Source of the DNA: Anaerolineaceae bacterium
GTDB lineage: Bacteria; Chloroflexota; Anaerolineae; Anaerolineales; UBA11657
Direction: 5' to 3'
Assembly (NCBI GenBank): GCA_003569365.1
Contig: BGOS01000016.1
Span: 93,948-157,947 of the forward strand
Length of the DNA: 64,000 nt
Both the position numbers and the translations under genes were made by a program. The notes below the pieces were generated by a model that was given only the letters and a program-made list of their open reading frames with translations, was not told the DNA's origin and did no database searches. Within the stretch, counting starts at the first letter, position 1, and every line of letters begins with the position of its first letter. This document shows, piece after piece, positions 15,847-25,896 of this stretch.

Positions 15847-18845
15847 ATGCCGGCTAGCCTGACTTTTCAAGAAGTGGTGATGGCGCTCGACAGCTTCTGG
15901 GCGCAGCACGGCTGCCTCATTTGGCAGCCCTACAACCATCAGGTGGGTGCCGGCACAATGAACCCCGCGACGGCGCTGCGCGTGCTCGGCCCCGAGCCGT
16001 GGAACGTTGCGTATGTGGAGCCGTCCATCCGGCCCGATGACGGGCGCTATGGCGAGAATCCCAACCGCCTGCAGCAGCACTTTCAATATCAAGTGATCCT
16101 CAAGCCGGACCCCGGCAATCCGCAAGAACTGTATTTGGAATCGCTGAAGGCGCTGGGCCTTAATCTGGCCGCGCATGATGTGCGTTTTGTGGAGGACAAC
16201 TGGGAGTCGCCCGCGCTGGGCGCCTGGGGCCTGGGCTGGGAGGTGTGGCTTGACGGGCAGGAGATCACGCAGTTCACATACTTTCAGCAGGCGGGCGGGC
16301 TGGTGCTCGATCCGGTTTCGGTGGAGATCACTTACGGCTTGGAGCGCATTCTGATTGCGCTGCAGCGCGTGCGTGGTTTTCGCGATATTCGCTGGAGTGC
16401 CGCACTCACATACGCGGATGTAAACCTGCAGTCTGAGCAGGAGTACAGCAAGTACTACTTTGAAGTGGCGGATGTTGAACGCTTGCGTACGCAGTTTGAT
16501 TCTTATGAAAGCGAGGCGCGGGCGGTGCTGGCTGCCGGGCTTGTGCTGCCGGCTTATGACAATGTGCTGCGCTGTTCGCATGCGTTCAATGTGCTGGATA
16601 CGCGCGGGGCAGTGGGCGTCACCGAGCGCGCGCAGTTTTTTAAGCGCATGCGCAACCTGACGCGGCAGGTGGCCGAAGCTTGGCGCGCGCAGCGCGCGGA
16701 GCTGGGCCATCCATTGCTGGCGGATGCTGCCGAACCGGCAGCCGGGCCGGCAGTGCAGCTGCCGCTTGCAAAAGCGCCGGCCACCTTTTTGCTTGAGATT
16801 GGCACGGAGGAGTTGCCCGCTGCGGATGTGGACGGCGCCATTGCGCAGCTGCAATTGCTGCTGCCGCAAATGCTGCTGGCTGAACGGCTGGCGCATGGCG
16901 AGATTGTTGTGAATGGCACGCCGCGCCGCTTGGCGGTGAGCATTGCCGGGTTGCCGGCGCTGCAGCCGGATGCGGAGACGGTGGCGCGCGGGCCGGCGGT
17001 GAGCAATGCATTTGATGCTGCGGGGCAGCCCACCAAGGCTGCGCAGGGTTTTGCGCGCGGCAAGGGCGTGGATGTTAGTGCGCTGCAGCGGCGCAGCATG
17101 GACGGCGGCGAATACGTGGTGGCTTTGGTGCGCGCCACTGGGCAGCCGCTGGCCGCGGTGCTGGCGGAACTGGCGCCGCGCATCATTGCAGCGCTTGAAT
17201 TTAAGAAGAGCATGCGCTGGCGGCCGGGCCGCGATGCGCCGGGGTTCTCGCGGCCGGTGCGCTGGATCACGGCGATGATTGATGCGCAGGCGCTGCCCTT
17301 TGCGTGGGGCGGGTTGCAAGCCGGCAGTGCTTCGCGCGCGCTGCGCTCGGATGCGGCGCCGGGCGGTACTGTGATTGAGATTGGCGCGGCCGGTAGTTAC
17401 AGCCAGAGTTTGCTGGCGCACGGAATTGTGCTCGAGCATGAAACGCGCGCCCGCATAATCATGGAGCAGGCGCAGCAGTTGGCGGCGCAGGTGGATGGCA
17501 CGATTGCGGCGGATGCTGCGCTGCTGGCCGAGGTTGCCAATCTGGTGGAGTGCCCAACCGCATTTTTGGGGCGTTTGAAGAAGCGTTTCTGGATCTGCCG
17601 CAAGAGGTGCTGGTGTCGGTGATGAAGCAGCATCAGCGCTACTTTCCCGTTTGGCGGGCAGGCCGGTTGCTGCCGTTTTTTGTGGGCGTGCGCAATGGCG
17701 CTGCTGTAAATCTGGCGCAGGTGGTGGAGGGCAACGAGCATGTCATTCGGGCGCGCTTTGCCGACGCCAGTTATTTTGTTCGCGACGACCTGCGCCATGA
17801 CCTTGCAAGTTTTCGCAGCCGGCTTGCGCGCCTCACGTTTCATGAGCAGCTGGGTTCAATGCTGGACAAGAGCACGCGCGTGGAACAAATTGTTGAGCGC
17901 CTGGCGCCGGCGCTGCAGCTTGCCACTGGCGAGCTGCCGGTTGCAATGCGGGCTGCCCATCTCTGCAAGGCGGACCTGGCCAGCCGCATGGTGGTGGAGA
18001 TGACGGCGCTGCAAGGTGTGATGGGGCGCGAGTATGCCTTGCGTGCGGGCGAGCCGGTTGCGGTGGCGCAAGCGATTGAGCAGCACTACTGGCCGCAAGC
18101 TGCCGGCGACCGGCTGCCCGAATCCGCTGCGGCAGCGGCCGTGGCGCTTGCGGACCGGCTGGATACGCTGTGTGGACTCTTTGCGCTGGGTTTGGTGCCC
18201 ACTGGTTCGGCAGACCCGTTTGGCTTGCGGCGCGCAGCGCTTGGTGTGGTGCAAATTTTGCTGGGGCGTGCGCAGGCGCTGGATCTGCGCAGTGCGCTGG
18301 CAGTTTGTGCCGCGTGCCAGCCGCTGGCTGTGGGCGCTGCAGCGCAACAGGATGCGCTGGCTTTCATTGCCGGCCGGTTGCGCGGTGTGCTGCTGGAAGC
18401 CGGTCACCGGCATGATGTGGTGGAGGCCGTGCTGGCAGCGCAAGGGCATGATCCGCATGCTGCGCAGCAGGCGGCCGGGCAGCTTTCCGCATGGCTGGCG
18501 CGCACGGAGTGGGCAGCGCTGCTGGAAGCGTTTGCGCGATGCGCGCGCATGACGCGAGAACTGGCCGGTACAATGCCAGTACTGCCCGCTGCCCTGCAGC
18601 ATCCAGCCGAGCAGGATTTGTGGCGCGGCTTGCAGGCTGCTGAAGCCGCGTGTGCGCAGCACCGCACGGTGGACGGGCTGCTGCGCGCATTTCAGCCGCT
18701 GGCTCCGTTGGTTGTAAAATTTTTTGAGGATGTGCTTGTGATGGACGAAGACGCGGCGGTGCGCAGCAACCGGCTGGGGATGCTGCAACGGGTGGCAGCA
18801 CTGGGCGCAGGCATTGCAGATCTTTCAAAGCTGGAGGGCTTTTAG
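15847..18845 (+). CDS. glyQS: Glycyl-tRNA synthetase, fused alpha and beta subunits, interrupted by a -1 frame change
   Basis: Residues 1 to about 300 are the alpha (catalytic) subunit: [56 protein letters not shown]. The beta (tRNA-binding) subunit starts near [15 protein letters not shown]. The frame from ATG 15847 ends at 17622, while the rest of the beta subunit ([27 protein letters not shown] onward) is in the -1 frame to 18845. Joining at 17565-17571 restores a continuous protein of about 999 residues, with the conserved [10 protein letters not shown] stretch intact. Causes could be a lost G in the run T5G4 (sequencing error), programmed -1 frameshifting, or a mutation. An essential single-copy gene argues against a dead gene. 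Confidence 0.88.
17565..17571 (+). other. Slippery heptamer T TTG GGG at the glyQS frame change
   Basis: In the zero frame the codons are GCA TTT TTG GGG CGT. The heptamer T-TTG-GGG obeys the X-XXY-YYZ rule for -1 slippage, and a slip there yields exactly the residues expected by homology (AFLGAFEEAF). Without it translation ends 48 bases later. No obvious stimulatory hairpin or Shine-Dalgarno was found around it. Confidence 0.5.
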
Positions 18846-18936
18846 TGGCGGGCAGCGGCACTCCAAGGCTATCTGCAGGATTGGTTGTGCGCATGATTGT
18901 TGAATTCGCGTTCGGCATCAGCGCTGCGCCAAACTA

Positions 18937-20847
18937 ATGTCCAACCTGAACGCCATCCGTGAGCGCATTGATATTGTTGAGCTGATTGGCGAGAGCGTTA
19001 AGCTGCGCCGTTCCGGGCGCGGTTATAGCGGTTTTTGTCCTTTCCACCCCAACGAGAAAACGCCGTCCTTTTATGTGTGGGCGGATACGCAGCGGTGGCG
19101 CTGTTTTGGCGCGTGCAATACCGGCGGGGATGTCTTTGAGTTTGTCACGCGCCGCGAGGGGCTTACTTTTTCCGAGGTGGTGCAGCGGCTGGCCAAGCGT
19201 GCAGGTGTGGAGCTGGCTCCGCCCAACCCGCGCGCTGCGGAACAATCTGCGGTGCAGGATCGGCTGCGCACAGTGCTGGCGGCTGCCGCCAACTATTACC
19301 ACAATGCGCTGCTAAATAGCGCGGCTGCGCGCAGCGTGCGCGAGTATCTGCAAGGCCGCGGCGTAACGCCGGCGATGCAGCAGCGCTTTGTGCTGGGCTA
19401 CGCGCCCGACAGCTGGGATGCCGGCTTGAAGTTTTTTTGCGAGAGCGGCCATGCAATGGCGGATCTGGCAGCGGCAGGCCTGATCAACCAGACTGATGAC
19501 GGCCCGCCGCGCGACCGTTTTCGCAACCGGCTCATGTTTCCCATTCGCGACCGCGACGGGCGCACGGTTGGTTTTGGCGCGCGCGCACTTAACCCCGCGG
19601 ACAACCCCAAGTATCTCAACTCGCCGCAAACGGAGCTATTCACAAAAGGCGCGCTGCTTTACGGGTTGGACTTTGCGCGCAAGGCTGTGCTGGAACAGCG
19701 CGAAGCTGTGCTGGTGGAAGGCTACATGGATGTGATTGGCGCGCACCAGGCCGGGTTTGTGAATGTGGTCTCGCCGATGGGGACAGCGCTCAGCGACCGC
19801 CAGCTGCAGTTGGTGCGCAGCGGCAATCCGCGCATTGTGCTGGCGCTGGACGCGGACGCCGCCGGCGCGCAGGCCGTGATGCGCAGCTTAAATGTTGCAC
19901 GCGAGGATGGCGAGCGCGAGGAGACGCCGGCTTTTGATCCGCGCGGGCTGGTGCGCAATGAAGCGCGTTTGAAGCTGGATATTCGCGTGGCTGCGCTGCC
20001 GGCGGGCATGGACCCGGATGAGTTGATCGCCAAAGATCCGGATGCCTGGCGCGCTGCGGTTGCCAATGCGCAGCCGGTTGTGGATTTTGTAATGAACACG
20101 CTGGCCGCGGGGCGTGACCTGAAAAGTGCCAAAGTGAAAGCGGAGCTGAGCGATATTCTGCTGCCCATCATTCAGGATGTGAGCCACCCGACCGAGCGCG
20201 GCGCGTACATTCAAAAACTGGCGCGCTTGCTGCAAGTGGATGAACGCACGCTGGTGCAGGCTGCAAGCCCGCGCCAGCTGCGCCCGCAGCCTGCAGCAGC
20301 GGCAGCCGCTCCGCCGGCAGCGGTGGAATCGGCCACCACCAACTTGAACGCGCTCGAGACCCATTGCCTGGCGGCGCTGGTGAATGCGCCGGAGCAGCTG
20401 GCGCACATCAACCGGCAGCTGCGCGCGCTGCAGCTGCCAGTGCTGGGCCGCAACGACTTTGCCGAGACGCAATACAGTTTGGTGTTTCAACAGCTCACTG
20501 CGGCGCTGGAGCAAATGGACGCAGAGCCGCTGGATTATCTCAATGCGCACATTGAGCCTGCACTGGCAGACATACTGCAGGCGCTGCTGGAGCTCGGCCG
20601 CAAATCTGCATCGCCCGAAGAGCGCGTGCAGCGGGACTTGGTGGATTCGGCAGTGCGCCTGCGCCAGCGCGCAATTCGGCAGCGCCTAACGGAACTGCAG
20701 TTTATTGCAGAGCAGGATGGGGCAGTGCCGGATGTTGGCGAGCAAAATCCTGAACACAATGCTGGAACACTAACCATCGGGCTGCAGAGCATTCAAAGGT
20801 ATCTGGCGCCGGTCTCGCGCCGCGACAAAATTTCCAGTGGACTGTAA
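18937..20847 (+). CDS. dnaG: DNA primase
   Basis: 636 residues. The zinc-binding domain (CPFHPNEKTPSF ... CFGAC, CHCC type) occupies residues 30-70. The RNA polymerase core with TOPRIM motifs EGYMDVIGAHQAG and ALDADAAGAQA lies near 265-320. A Pro/Ala-rich hinge near 450 (RQLRPQPAAAAAAPPAAVES) precedes the C-terminal helicase-binding domain. It synthesises RNA primers at the fork. Its placement directly before rpoD is the conserved macromolecular-synthesis arrangement. Confidence 0.94.
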   Translation: MSNLNAIRERIDIVELIGESVKLRRSGRGYSGFCPFHPNEKTPSFYVWADTQRWRCFGACNTGGDVFEFVTRREGLTFSEVVQRLAKRAGVELAPPNPRAAEQSAVQDRLRTVLAAAANYYHNALLNSAAARSVREYLQGRGVTPAMQQRFVLGYAPDSWDAGLKFFCESGHAMADLAAAGLINQTDDGPPRDRFRNRLMFPIRDRDGRTVGFGARALNPADNPKYLNSPQTELFTKGALLYGLDFARKAVLEQREAVLVEGYMDVIGAHQAGFVNVVSPMGTALSDRQLQLVRSGNPRIVLALDADAAGAQAVMRSLNVAREDGEREETPAFDPRGLVRNEARLKLDIRVAALPAGMDPDELIAKDPDAWRAAVANAQPVVDFVMNTLAAGRDLKSAKVKAELSDILLPIIQDVSHPTERGAYIQKLARLLQVDERTLVQAASPRQLRPQPAAAAAAPPAAVESATTNLNALETHCLAALVNAPEQLAHINRQLRALQLPVLGRNDFAETQYSLVFQQLTAALEQMDAEPLDYLNAHIEPALADILQALLELGRKSASPEERVQRDLVDSAVRLRQRAIRQRLTELQFIAEQDGAVPDVGEQNPEHNAGTLTIGLQSIQRYLAPVSRRDKISSGL

Positions 20848-20861
20848 ACTTAGCCATTCGC

Positions 20862-22565
20862 ATGCCACCCCGAAAGCCCGCCTCAAAACGCAAGCCGCCG
20901 CACTCGCTGCCCGCAATTAAGAAGGTGCCCGGCCCAGCGGCCGAAAGCAGCACAACCGACCCGGCCGGCGGAGCACATGCGTGGCTGCGCCGCAACACCG
21001 CCGGCCTGCAGGCAGCGGGCAGGCAATTTGCAGCGCATGGCTCTTCAGAAACGGAAGCAAAAAAATCCGAATCCGAATCCGAATCCGAAATTGAATTTGA
21101 AAACGAGGATGAAGATGAGGGTGCGGATTCAGGAAGGGAGGCGGTTGAAGAAGACTCCATCGGCGAAGAGGCTTCCATCGGCGAAGCAGCGCTGGCTGCT
21201 GCCGATGACCCGGTGCGTATGTATCTGCGCGAGATTGGGCGCGGGGACCTGCTGACCGGCGAGCAGGAACTTTGGCTTGCGCTTCAAATTTCGGCTGAAC
21301 ATTGGTTTGTAAAAATCAAGACTGACGGCGTGGATGGCCGGGGACCGGCAACCAGCGACAAGGAACTGCTGCGGCGGCTTTGGGCAGCCATTGGCGTGCA
21401 TTGGAGTCTGCTGGCAAAGGAACGCAAGCGCGCACCGGGGAAGTCGCTGAATTTTTCCAATGTGCTGGCCGAGGCAACCACCCTGCGCATTGGCCCCGGT
21501 TGGCCAGCCCATTCGGTGGTGCGGGGCTGGCTGCATAACGGGCGCTGGGGCACGGACCCCACCTGGAATGTTGTGGCGGAAAGTTTGCTGTATGTTTTGC
21601 GTGGCTTGTATTTGCTGCCGCTGAACATGCAGGTGGAACTTGCGCGCAAGGTCACACGCGCGCGAAGCCTGCCAACCGCTGCAGTGCTGGAGGCGATGCT
21701 GCCAAAGCGCGGCGCAGTGCCGTGGGACATGGCTGAAGTGCATCGCCGCTCCGAACAGGCCATGGAAACATTGGTGCGCAGCAACTTGCGCCTGGTGGTT
21801 AGCGTGGCCAAGCGTTATTTTGCCAGCGGCATGTCGATGCTTGACCTGATTCAAGAGGGCAATATTGGCTTGATGAAAGGCGTGAAGAAATATGATCCGG
21901 CCCGCGGCTACCGGTTGAGTACTTATGCCACGTGGTGGATCCGGCAGTCCATCACGCGCTCTATCGCGGACCAGGCGCGCACCATTCGCATTCCGGTGCA
22001 CATGACGGAGGCTATCAACCGCATCAACCGGGCGCGCCGCCAGTTGACGCAGCAGTTGGGCCGCGAACCGCGCTTGGAAGAGCTGGCACTTGAAGTTGAG
22101 GAGTTTGCGCCGGCTGAGATTGACGCGGTGCGCCTTGCGCTGGCGGGCACGGGAAGCATGGAGCCGGAACTGAAACGCAAGCTGGATCTTGCAACGCGCA
22201 AGATCGTCAAGACCATCCAGCTCACTGAAGAAACAGTGTCTCTGGATGCCCCCATGGGAAGTACCGGGACTGACGGCGATCTCGGTGACATCACCGCCGA
22301 TACTGGCGTGGCTGCGGTCAGCGAGCAGGCATCAAAGAACGCCCTGCGGGATTCCATACGCCAGAAGCTGAGCCTGCTGCTGGAAAATGAGCGCCGCGTA
22401 CTTGACATGCGCTATGGGCTTACAGATGGAAAAATCCGCACGCTTGAGGAAATTGGATCCACGCTCAAACTTACGCGTGAGCGCGTGCGCCAAATTGAAG
22501 CCAAAGCACTGCGAAAGTTGCGCAATACCAGCCGCAACGGAGACCTGCGCGGGCACCTACTGTAG
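20862..22565 (+). CDS. rpoD: Primary RNA polymerase sigma factor (sigma-70)
   Basis: 567 residues. An unstructured N-terminus with a strongly acidic tract (residues about 65-100, SESESESEIEFENEDEDEG) stands where region 1.1 is found. Region 1.2 begins DDPVRMYLREIGRGDLLT, and a non-conserved spacer of about 130 residues follows. Regions 2.1-2.4 have NLRLVVSVAKRY, LDLIQEGNIGLMKGVKKYDP and YATWWIRQSITRSI. Regions 3-4 end LTRERVRQIEAKALRKLRN, binding the -35 element. It directs housekeeping transcription. It starts 14 bp after dnaG. Confidence 0.94.
   Translation: MPPRKPASKRKPPHSLPAIKKVPGPAAESSTTDPAGGAHAWLRRNTAGLQAAGRQFAAHGSSETEAKKSESESESEIEFENEDEDEGADSGREAVEEDSIGEEASIGEAALAAADDPVRMYLREIGRGDLLTGEQELWLALQISAEHWFVKIKTDGVDGRGPATSDKELLRRLWAAIGVHWSLLAKERKRAPGKSLNFSNVLAEATTLRIGPGWPAHSVVRGWLHNGRWGTDPTWNVVAESLLYVLRGLYLLPLNMQVELARKVTRARSLPTAAVLEAMLPKRGAVPWDMAEVHRRSEQAMETLVRSNLRLVVSVAKRYFASGMSMLDLIQEGNIGLMKGVKKYDPARGYRLSTYATWWIRQSITRSIADQARTIRIPVHMTEAINRINRARRQLTQQLGREPRLEELALEVEEFAPAEIDAVRLALAGTGSMEPELKRKLDLATRKIVKTIQLTEETVSLDAPMGSTGTDGDLGDITADTGVAAVSEQASKNALRDSIRQKLSLLLENERRVLDMRYGLTDGKIRTLEEIGSTLKLTRERVRQIEAKALRKLRNTSRNGDLRGHLL
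21066..21092 (+). repeat. TCCGAA hexanucleotide repeat inside rpoD
   Basis: About four tandem copies of TCCGAA encode alternating Ser-Glu in the acidic N-terminus of the sigma factor. The length is a multiple of three, so copy-number change would lengthen or shorten the tract without breaking the frame. Confidence 0.8.
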
Positions 22566-22593
22566 GCCGCCAACCGGGCAACCCGCCTGCAAT

Positions 22594-22624
22594 TTGGCAT
22601 CCATTGCGGGGATTGTGATAAACT
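22594..22624 (+). promoter_or_regulatory. Probable nuo operon promoter
   Basis: TTGGCA at 22594-22599 could be a -35 box and TGATAAACT at 22616-22624 an extended -10; the 19-bp spacer is long. It lies in the only sizeable gap between rpoD and nuoA. Moderate support only. Confidence 0.4.
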
Positions 22625-22677
22625 ACACGCACGTTTGTAAATAAAAGTACAAGCGTTTTTCAACCGGGACTATATCC

Positions 22678-23049
22678 GTGCCAGTACAGCTGCTTATCCA
22701 AGATTACTTGCCGATTGGGGTTTATCTGGCGGTTTCCGTTGGCTTGGCCGGCTTGATCGCATTTTTGGGTCACATGCTTGGCCCGCGCCGCGACACCCCC
22801 GAGAAGCTGATGCCCTACGAGTCCGGCATGACTCCCATTGGCGAGGCAGTGCGCCGCGTGCCGGTGCGCTACTACCTGGTGGCGGTGCTCTTTATTTTGT
22901 TTGATATCGAAGTGGTTTACTTTCTGCCGTGGGCGGTGGTGCTGCGCAAACTTGGCATGTTTGGGCTGCTGGAGATGCTGGTGTTTGTGGCAATTTTGCT
23001 GGTGGGCTATGTGTACGTATGGAAGCGCGGTGCGCTTGAGTGGGAATAG
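22678..23049 (+). CDS. nuoA: NADH-quinone oxidoreductase subunit A
   Basis: 123 residues from a GTG start with three hydrophobic segments (residues 12-32, about 64-84, about 93-113). Family motifs are PYESGMTPIGEAVRRVPVRYYLVAVLFILFDIEVVYFLPWA, including the conserved Glu/Asp of the second helix. It is a membrane subunit at the joint between the peripheral and membrane arms of complex I. First gene of the nuoA-N operon; nuoB begins 31 bp later. Confidence 0.95.
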   Translation: MPVQLLIQDYLPIGVYLAVSVGLAGLIAFLGHMLGPRRDTPEKLMPYESGMTPIGEAVRRVPVRYYLVAVLFILFDIEVVYFLPWAVVLRKLGMFGLLEMLVFVAILLVGYVYVWKRGALEWE

Positions 23050-23080
23050 ATTGACTGCCGGAATTTGGAGCGTGAAATAA

Positions 23081-23563
23081 ATGGGCGCGGAACAAAAGCT
23101 GGGCAACATGGGTGTGGTTACTACTTCGCTGGAGACAGTGGTGAACTGGGGCCGTGCCGGTGCAATCTGGCCGATGCTGTTTGGCTTGGCATGCTGTGCA
23201 ATGGAGATGATTGCGACCCAAGCCGGCACCTACGACGCCTCGCGCTTTGGCATGGAGCTGATGCGCGCCTCGCCGCGCCAGGCGGACCTGATGATTGTGG
23301 CCGGGCGTGTTACGCGCAAGATGGCGCCGGTGCTGCGCCGCCTGTACGACCAGATGCCGGATCCCAAGTGGGTGATCAGCATGGGCGACTGCGCTTCTTG
23401 CAGCGGCGTCTTCAATAACTACGCGCTGGTGCAGGGAGTGGATGAGGTGGTGCCGGTGGATGTTTACATTGCCGGCTGCCCGCCGCGCCCTGAAGCTCTC
23501 ATTGATGGCTTCCTCAAGTTGCACGAGAAAGTGCGCGGCGAAAAGCTTGCGCGCTGGGCATAA
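23081..23563 (+). CDS. nuoB: NADH-quinone oxidoreductase subunit B
   Basis: 160 residues. It carries cluster N2, the last iron-sulfur centre before quinone. The ligands are visible: the tandem Cys in [10 protein letters not shown], the Cys pair region [13 protein letters not shown] and [10 protein letters not shown]. Peripheral Q-module subunit packed against NuoD. The start ATG 23081 sits 31 bp after nuoA. Confidence 0.96.
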   Translation: MGAEQKLGNMGVVTTSLETVVNWGRAGAIWPMLFGLACCAMEMIATQAGTYDASRFGMELMRASPRQADLMIVAGRVTRKMAPVLRRLYDQMPDPKWVISMGDCASCSGVFNNYALVQGVDEVVPVDVYIAGCPPRPEALIDGFLKLHEKVRGEKLARWA

Positions 23564-23578
23564 CATCCGGAGCTGATT

Positions 23579-24100
23579 GTGAGCCATTTAGAGCGGACTA
23601 TTAGCGCGCTGCAACAGCGCTTTCCGCACGGCCTGCTGGGCACGGCGGAGTTTCGCGGGGACATCACGCTGCAGATTGATAGCGCCAGCCTCGTGGCAGT
23701 CTGCCGGTATTTGCGCGACGAGCCCACACTTTGCTACAACGTGCTGGTTGACATTGGCGCAGTGGACTATTCACCACAAGAGCCACGCTTCGCACTTTTC
23801 TACATTGTGTGTGCGCTGGCGCAGAACACGCGCCTGCGCCTGAAAGTATTGTTGCCCGGCACTGAGCCGGTTGCGCCGAGCATTTCCGGCATCTGGCCGT
23901 CCGCAAACTGGCCCGAGCGCGAAGCCTTTGACATGATGGGCATTGGCTTTGAAGGCCACCCGGATCTGCGCCGCATTCTGATGCCGGCAGATTGGGAGGG
24001 GCACCCGCACCGCAAAGACTACCCGCTGGGCTACGAAGAAGTGCAGTTCACATTCAACAAGCGCGAGATTGATGCGCGCAAGAAGTATGCGACCAGCTAG
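23579..24100 (+). CDS. nuoC: NADH-quinone oxidoreductase subunit C
   Basis: 173 residues from GTG 23579. The conserved 30-kDa-subunit region NWPEREAFDMMGIGFEGHPDLRRILMP and HPHRKDYPLGYEE is intact. NuoC is separate from NuoD here, unlike the fused NuoCD of enterobacteria. It is a Q-module structural subunit, 15 bp after nuoB. Confidence 0.95.
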   Translation: MSHLERTISALQQRFPHGLLGTAEFRGDITLQIDSASLVAVCRYLRDEPTLCYNVLVDIGAVDYSPQEPRFALFYIVCALAQNTRLRLKVLLPGTEPVAPSISGIWPSANWPEREAFDMMGIGFEGHPDLRRILMPADWEGHPHRKDYPLGYEEVQFTFNKREIDARKKYATS

Positions 24101-24118
24101 CTGCACGGCAAAAACAAC

Positions 24119-25354
24119 ATGAGCCAGGTTCGCGAACTTGAAACCACGGTGGAGGAGCTGAAGCATCTCTTCAGCCCGCGCGCAGCCACCGGCGAGACCA
24201 TGCTGCTAAACCTTGGGCCGCAGCATCCCAGTACGCATGGCGTGCTGCGCCTGCTGCTGGAGCTGGACGGCGAAGAGGTGGTGTCTTGCATTCCGGATGT
24301 GGGCTTCCTGCACACCGGCATTGAGAAGAACATGGAGGCCAAAACCTTCCTGAAGGCGCTGGTGATGACCGACCGCATGGACTACCTCAACAACATGGGC
24401 AACAACCTGACGTATTGCCTGGCGATTGAGAAGCTGTGCGCGATTGAAGTGCCGGAGCGCGCACAGGTGCTGCGCGTCATTTGCGCGGAACTGCAGCGCA
24501 TTGCCTCGCATCTTGTGTGGCTGGGCACTTCCGCAATTGACCTGAACGCCAGCAGCATCCTCATCTACTGCTTCCGCGACCGTGAGCGCATCATGGACTT
24601 GTTTGAGCTGATTGGCGGACAGCGCATGATGACCTCCTACATTCGCCCGGGCGGCGTGTGGCGCGATGTGCCCGCCGAGTTTCCGGCGGCAGTTGAGTCG
24701 TTTCTGGATTACCTGCCTGCAAAGCTGGATGACTATGAGCGCCTGCTGGACAAAAATCCGATTTATCTGGCGCGCACAATCGACATTGGCATTGTGGATG
24801 GCGATGAAGCGCTGGCGTGGGGCATGACGGGCCCGGCGCTGCGCGGCTCGGGTGTGAACTTTGACGTGCGCCGCGCCATGCCGTATTCCGGCTATGAGAA
24901 CTTTGAGTTTGAGGTGCCATTGGAAACCGGCTGCGATGTATATGCGCGCTACCGCGTGCGCATGCGCGAGTTTCGCGAATCGATCAAGATCATCCGGCAG
25001 GGACTGCGCCTGCTGAAGCCCGGCCCCTTCATAACCTCTGACCGCAAGTTTGCACCGCCGCCACGGGCTGAGCTGGGCCGCAGTATGGAAGCAGTGATCC
25101 ATCACTTCAAGTATTGGACTGATGGCTTTCCGGCGCCGGACGGCGAAGTTTATGTTGCCACCGAGTCGCCGCGCGGCGAGCTGGGCTGCCTGCTGGCGGG
25201 CGATGGCGGGCCAAATCCGCGCCGCGTGCACTTCCGCACGCCGTCGTTCAATACGCTGCAGGTGCTTTCCTGGCTTAGCAAGGGCTATCTGGTTGCAGAC
25301 CTGGTTGCAATCATTGGCTCGATTGATATTGTGCTTGGCGATGTTGACCGCTAG
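24119..25354 (+). CDS. nuoD: NADH-quinone oxidoreductase subunit D
   Basis: 411 residues, the 49-kDa subunit that forms the quinone pocket with NuoB. LGPQHPSTHGVLRL carries the quinone-site His, DRMDYLNNMGNN the quinone-site Tyr, and GIEKNMEAKT matches the family. The C-terminus DLVAIIGSIDIVLGDVDR is the canonical ending. It starts 18 bp after nuoC. Confidence 0.96.
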   Translation: MSQVRELETTVEELKHLFSPRAATGETMLLNLGPQHPSTHGVLRLLLELDGEEVVSCIPDVGFLHTGIEKNMEAKTFLKALVMTDRMDYLNNMGNNLTYCLAIEKLCAIEVPERAQVLRVICAELQRIASHLVWLGTSAIDLNASSILIYCFRDRERIMDLFELIGGQRMMTSYIRPGGVWRDVPAEFPAAVESFLDYLPAKLDDYERLLDKNPIYLARTIDIGIVDGDEALAWGMTGPALRGSGVNFDVRRAMPYSGYENFEFEVPLETGCDVYARYRVRMREFRESIKIIRQGLRLLKPGPFITSDRKFAPPPRAELGRSMEAVIHHFKYWTDGFPAPDGEVYVATESPRGELGCLLAGDGGPNPRRVHFRTPSFNTLQVLSWLSKGYLVADLVAIIGSIDIVLGDVDR

Positions 25355-25390
25355 CAATTTATTTGGATTGATTAGCGCACACCGATTACC

Positions 25391-25882
25391 ATGAGCTTGC
25401 TGCAAAAATACCCCGCTGAGGTCGCCGCCATTCTGGCGCGCTACCCCGCAGACAACAAGCGCTCGGCGGTGATGCCGCTGCTGTACCTGGCGCAGCGCGC
25501 TGAAAATTATGTGCCGGCTGCCGCAATCGATGAAGTGGCGGTGCTGTGCGAGATTGAGCCGACGCAGGTGGCGTCGATAGTGGGCTTTTACACGCTGTAC
25601 TACGACAAGCAGGCCGGCCGGCATCGCATTCAAATTTGCACCGACCTGCCGTGTGCTTTGCGGGGTGCTGACGAATTTGCCGCTGCAGTGTGCGCGCATT
25701 TGGGTGTGGAGATGGGCGGCACTACCGCAGACGGCAAGGTGACGGTGGAAGGCGTGATGTGCCTCGCAGCCTGCGATCGCGCGCCCATGTTTCAGGTTCA
25801 GAATGGTGCCGGGCTTACATTTCATGAAAACCAAACTTTGGATAGCGTAAAGGCCTTGGTGGCCAAGCTTCAAGCGGAATAG
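25391..25882 (+). CDS. nuoE: NADH-quinone oxidoreductase subunit E
   Basis: 163 residues, thioredoxin-like 24-kDa subunit with one [2Fe-2S] cluster (N1a). The four Cys appear as CTDLPC and, about 40 residues on, MCLAAC. The N-terminal helical part (LAQRAENYVPAAAIDEVA) is conserved. It is part of the NADH dehydrogenase module with NuoF and NuoG. Confidence 0.95.
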   Translation: MSLLQKYPAEVAAILARYPADNKRSAVMPLLYLAQRAENYVPAAAIDEVAVLCEIEPTQVASIVGFYTLYYDKQAGRHRIQICTDLPCALRGADEFAAAVCAHLGVEMGGTTADGKVTVEGVMCLAACDRAPMFQVQNGAGLTFHENQTLDSVKALVAKLQAE

Positions 25883-25896
25883 CAGGGAGAATTATC

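Noticed and set aside
15841-17439. 532-codon minus-strand frame opposite glyQS
   Set aside because: Antisense shadow with no motif; the plus strand encodes unmistakable glycyl-tRNA synthetase.
24206-25873. 555-codon minus-strand frame opposite nuoD/nuoE
   Set aside because: Lies wholly antisense to two clearly conserved genes; its His/Ala/Arg/Gln-rich translation has no protein-family character and reflects GC-rich codon structure.
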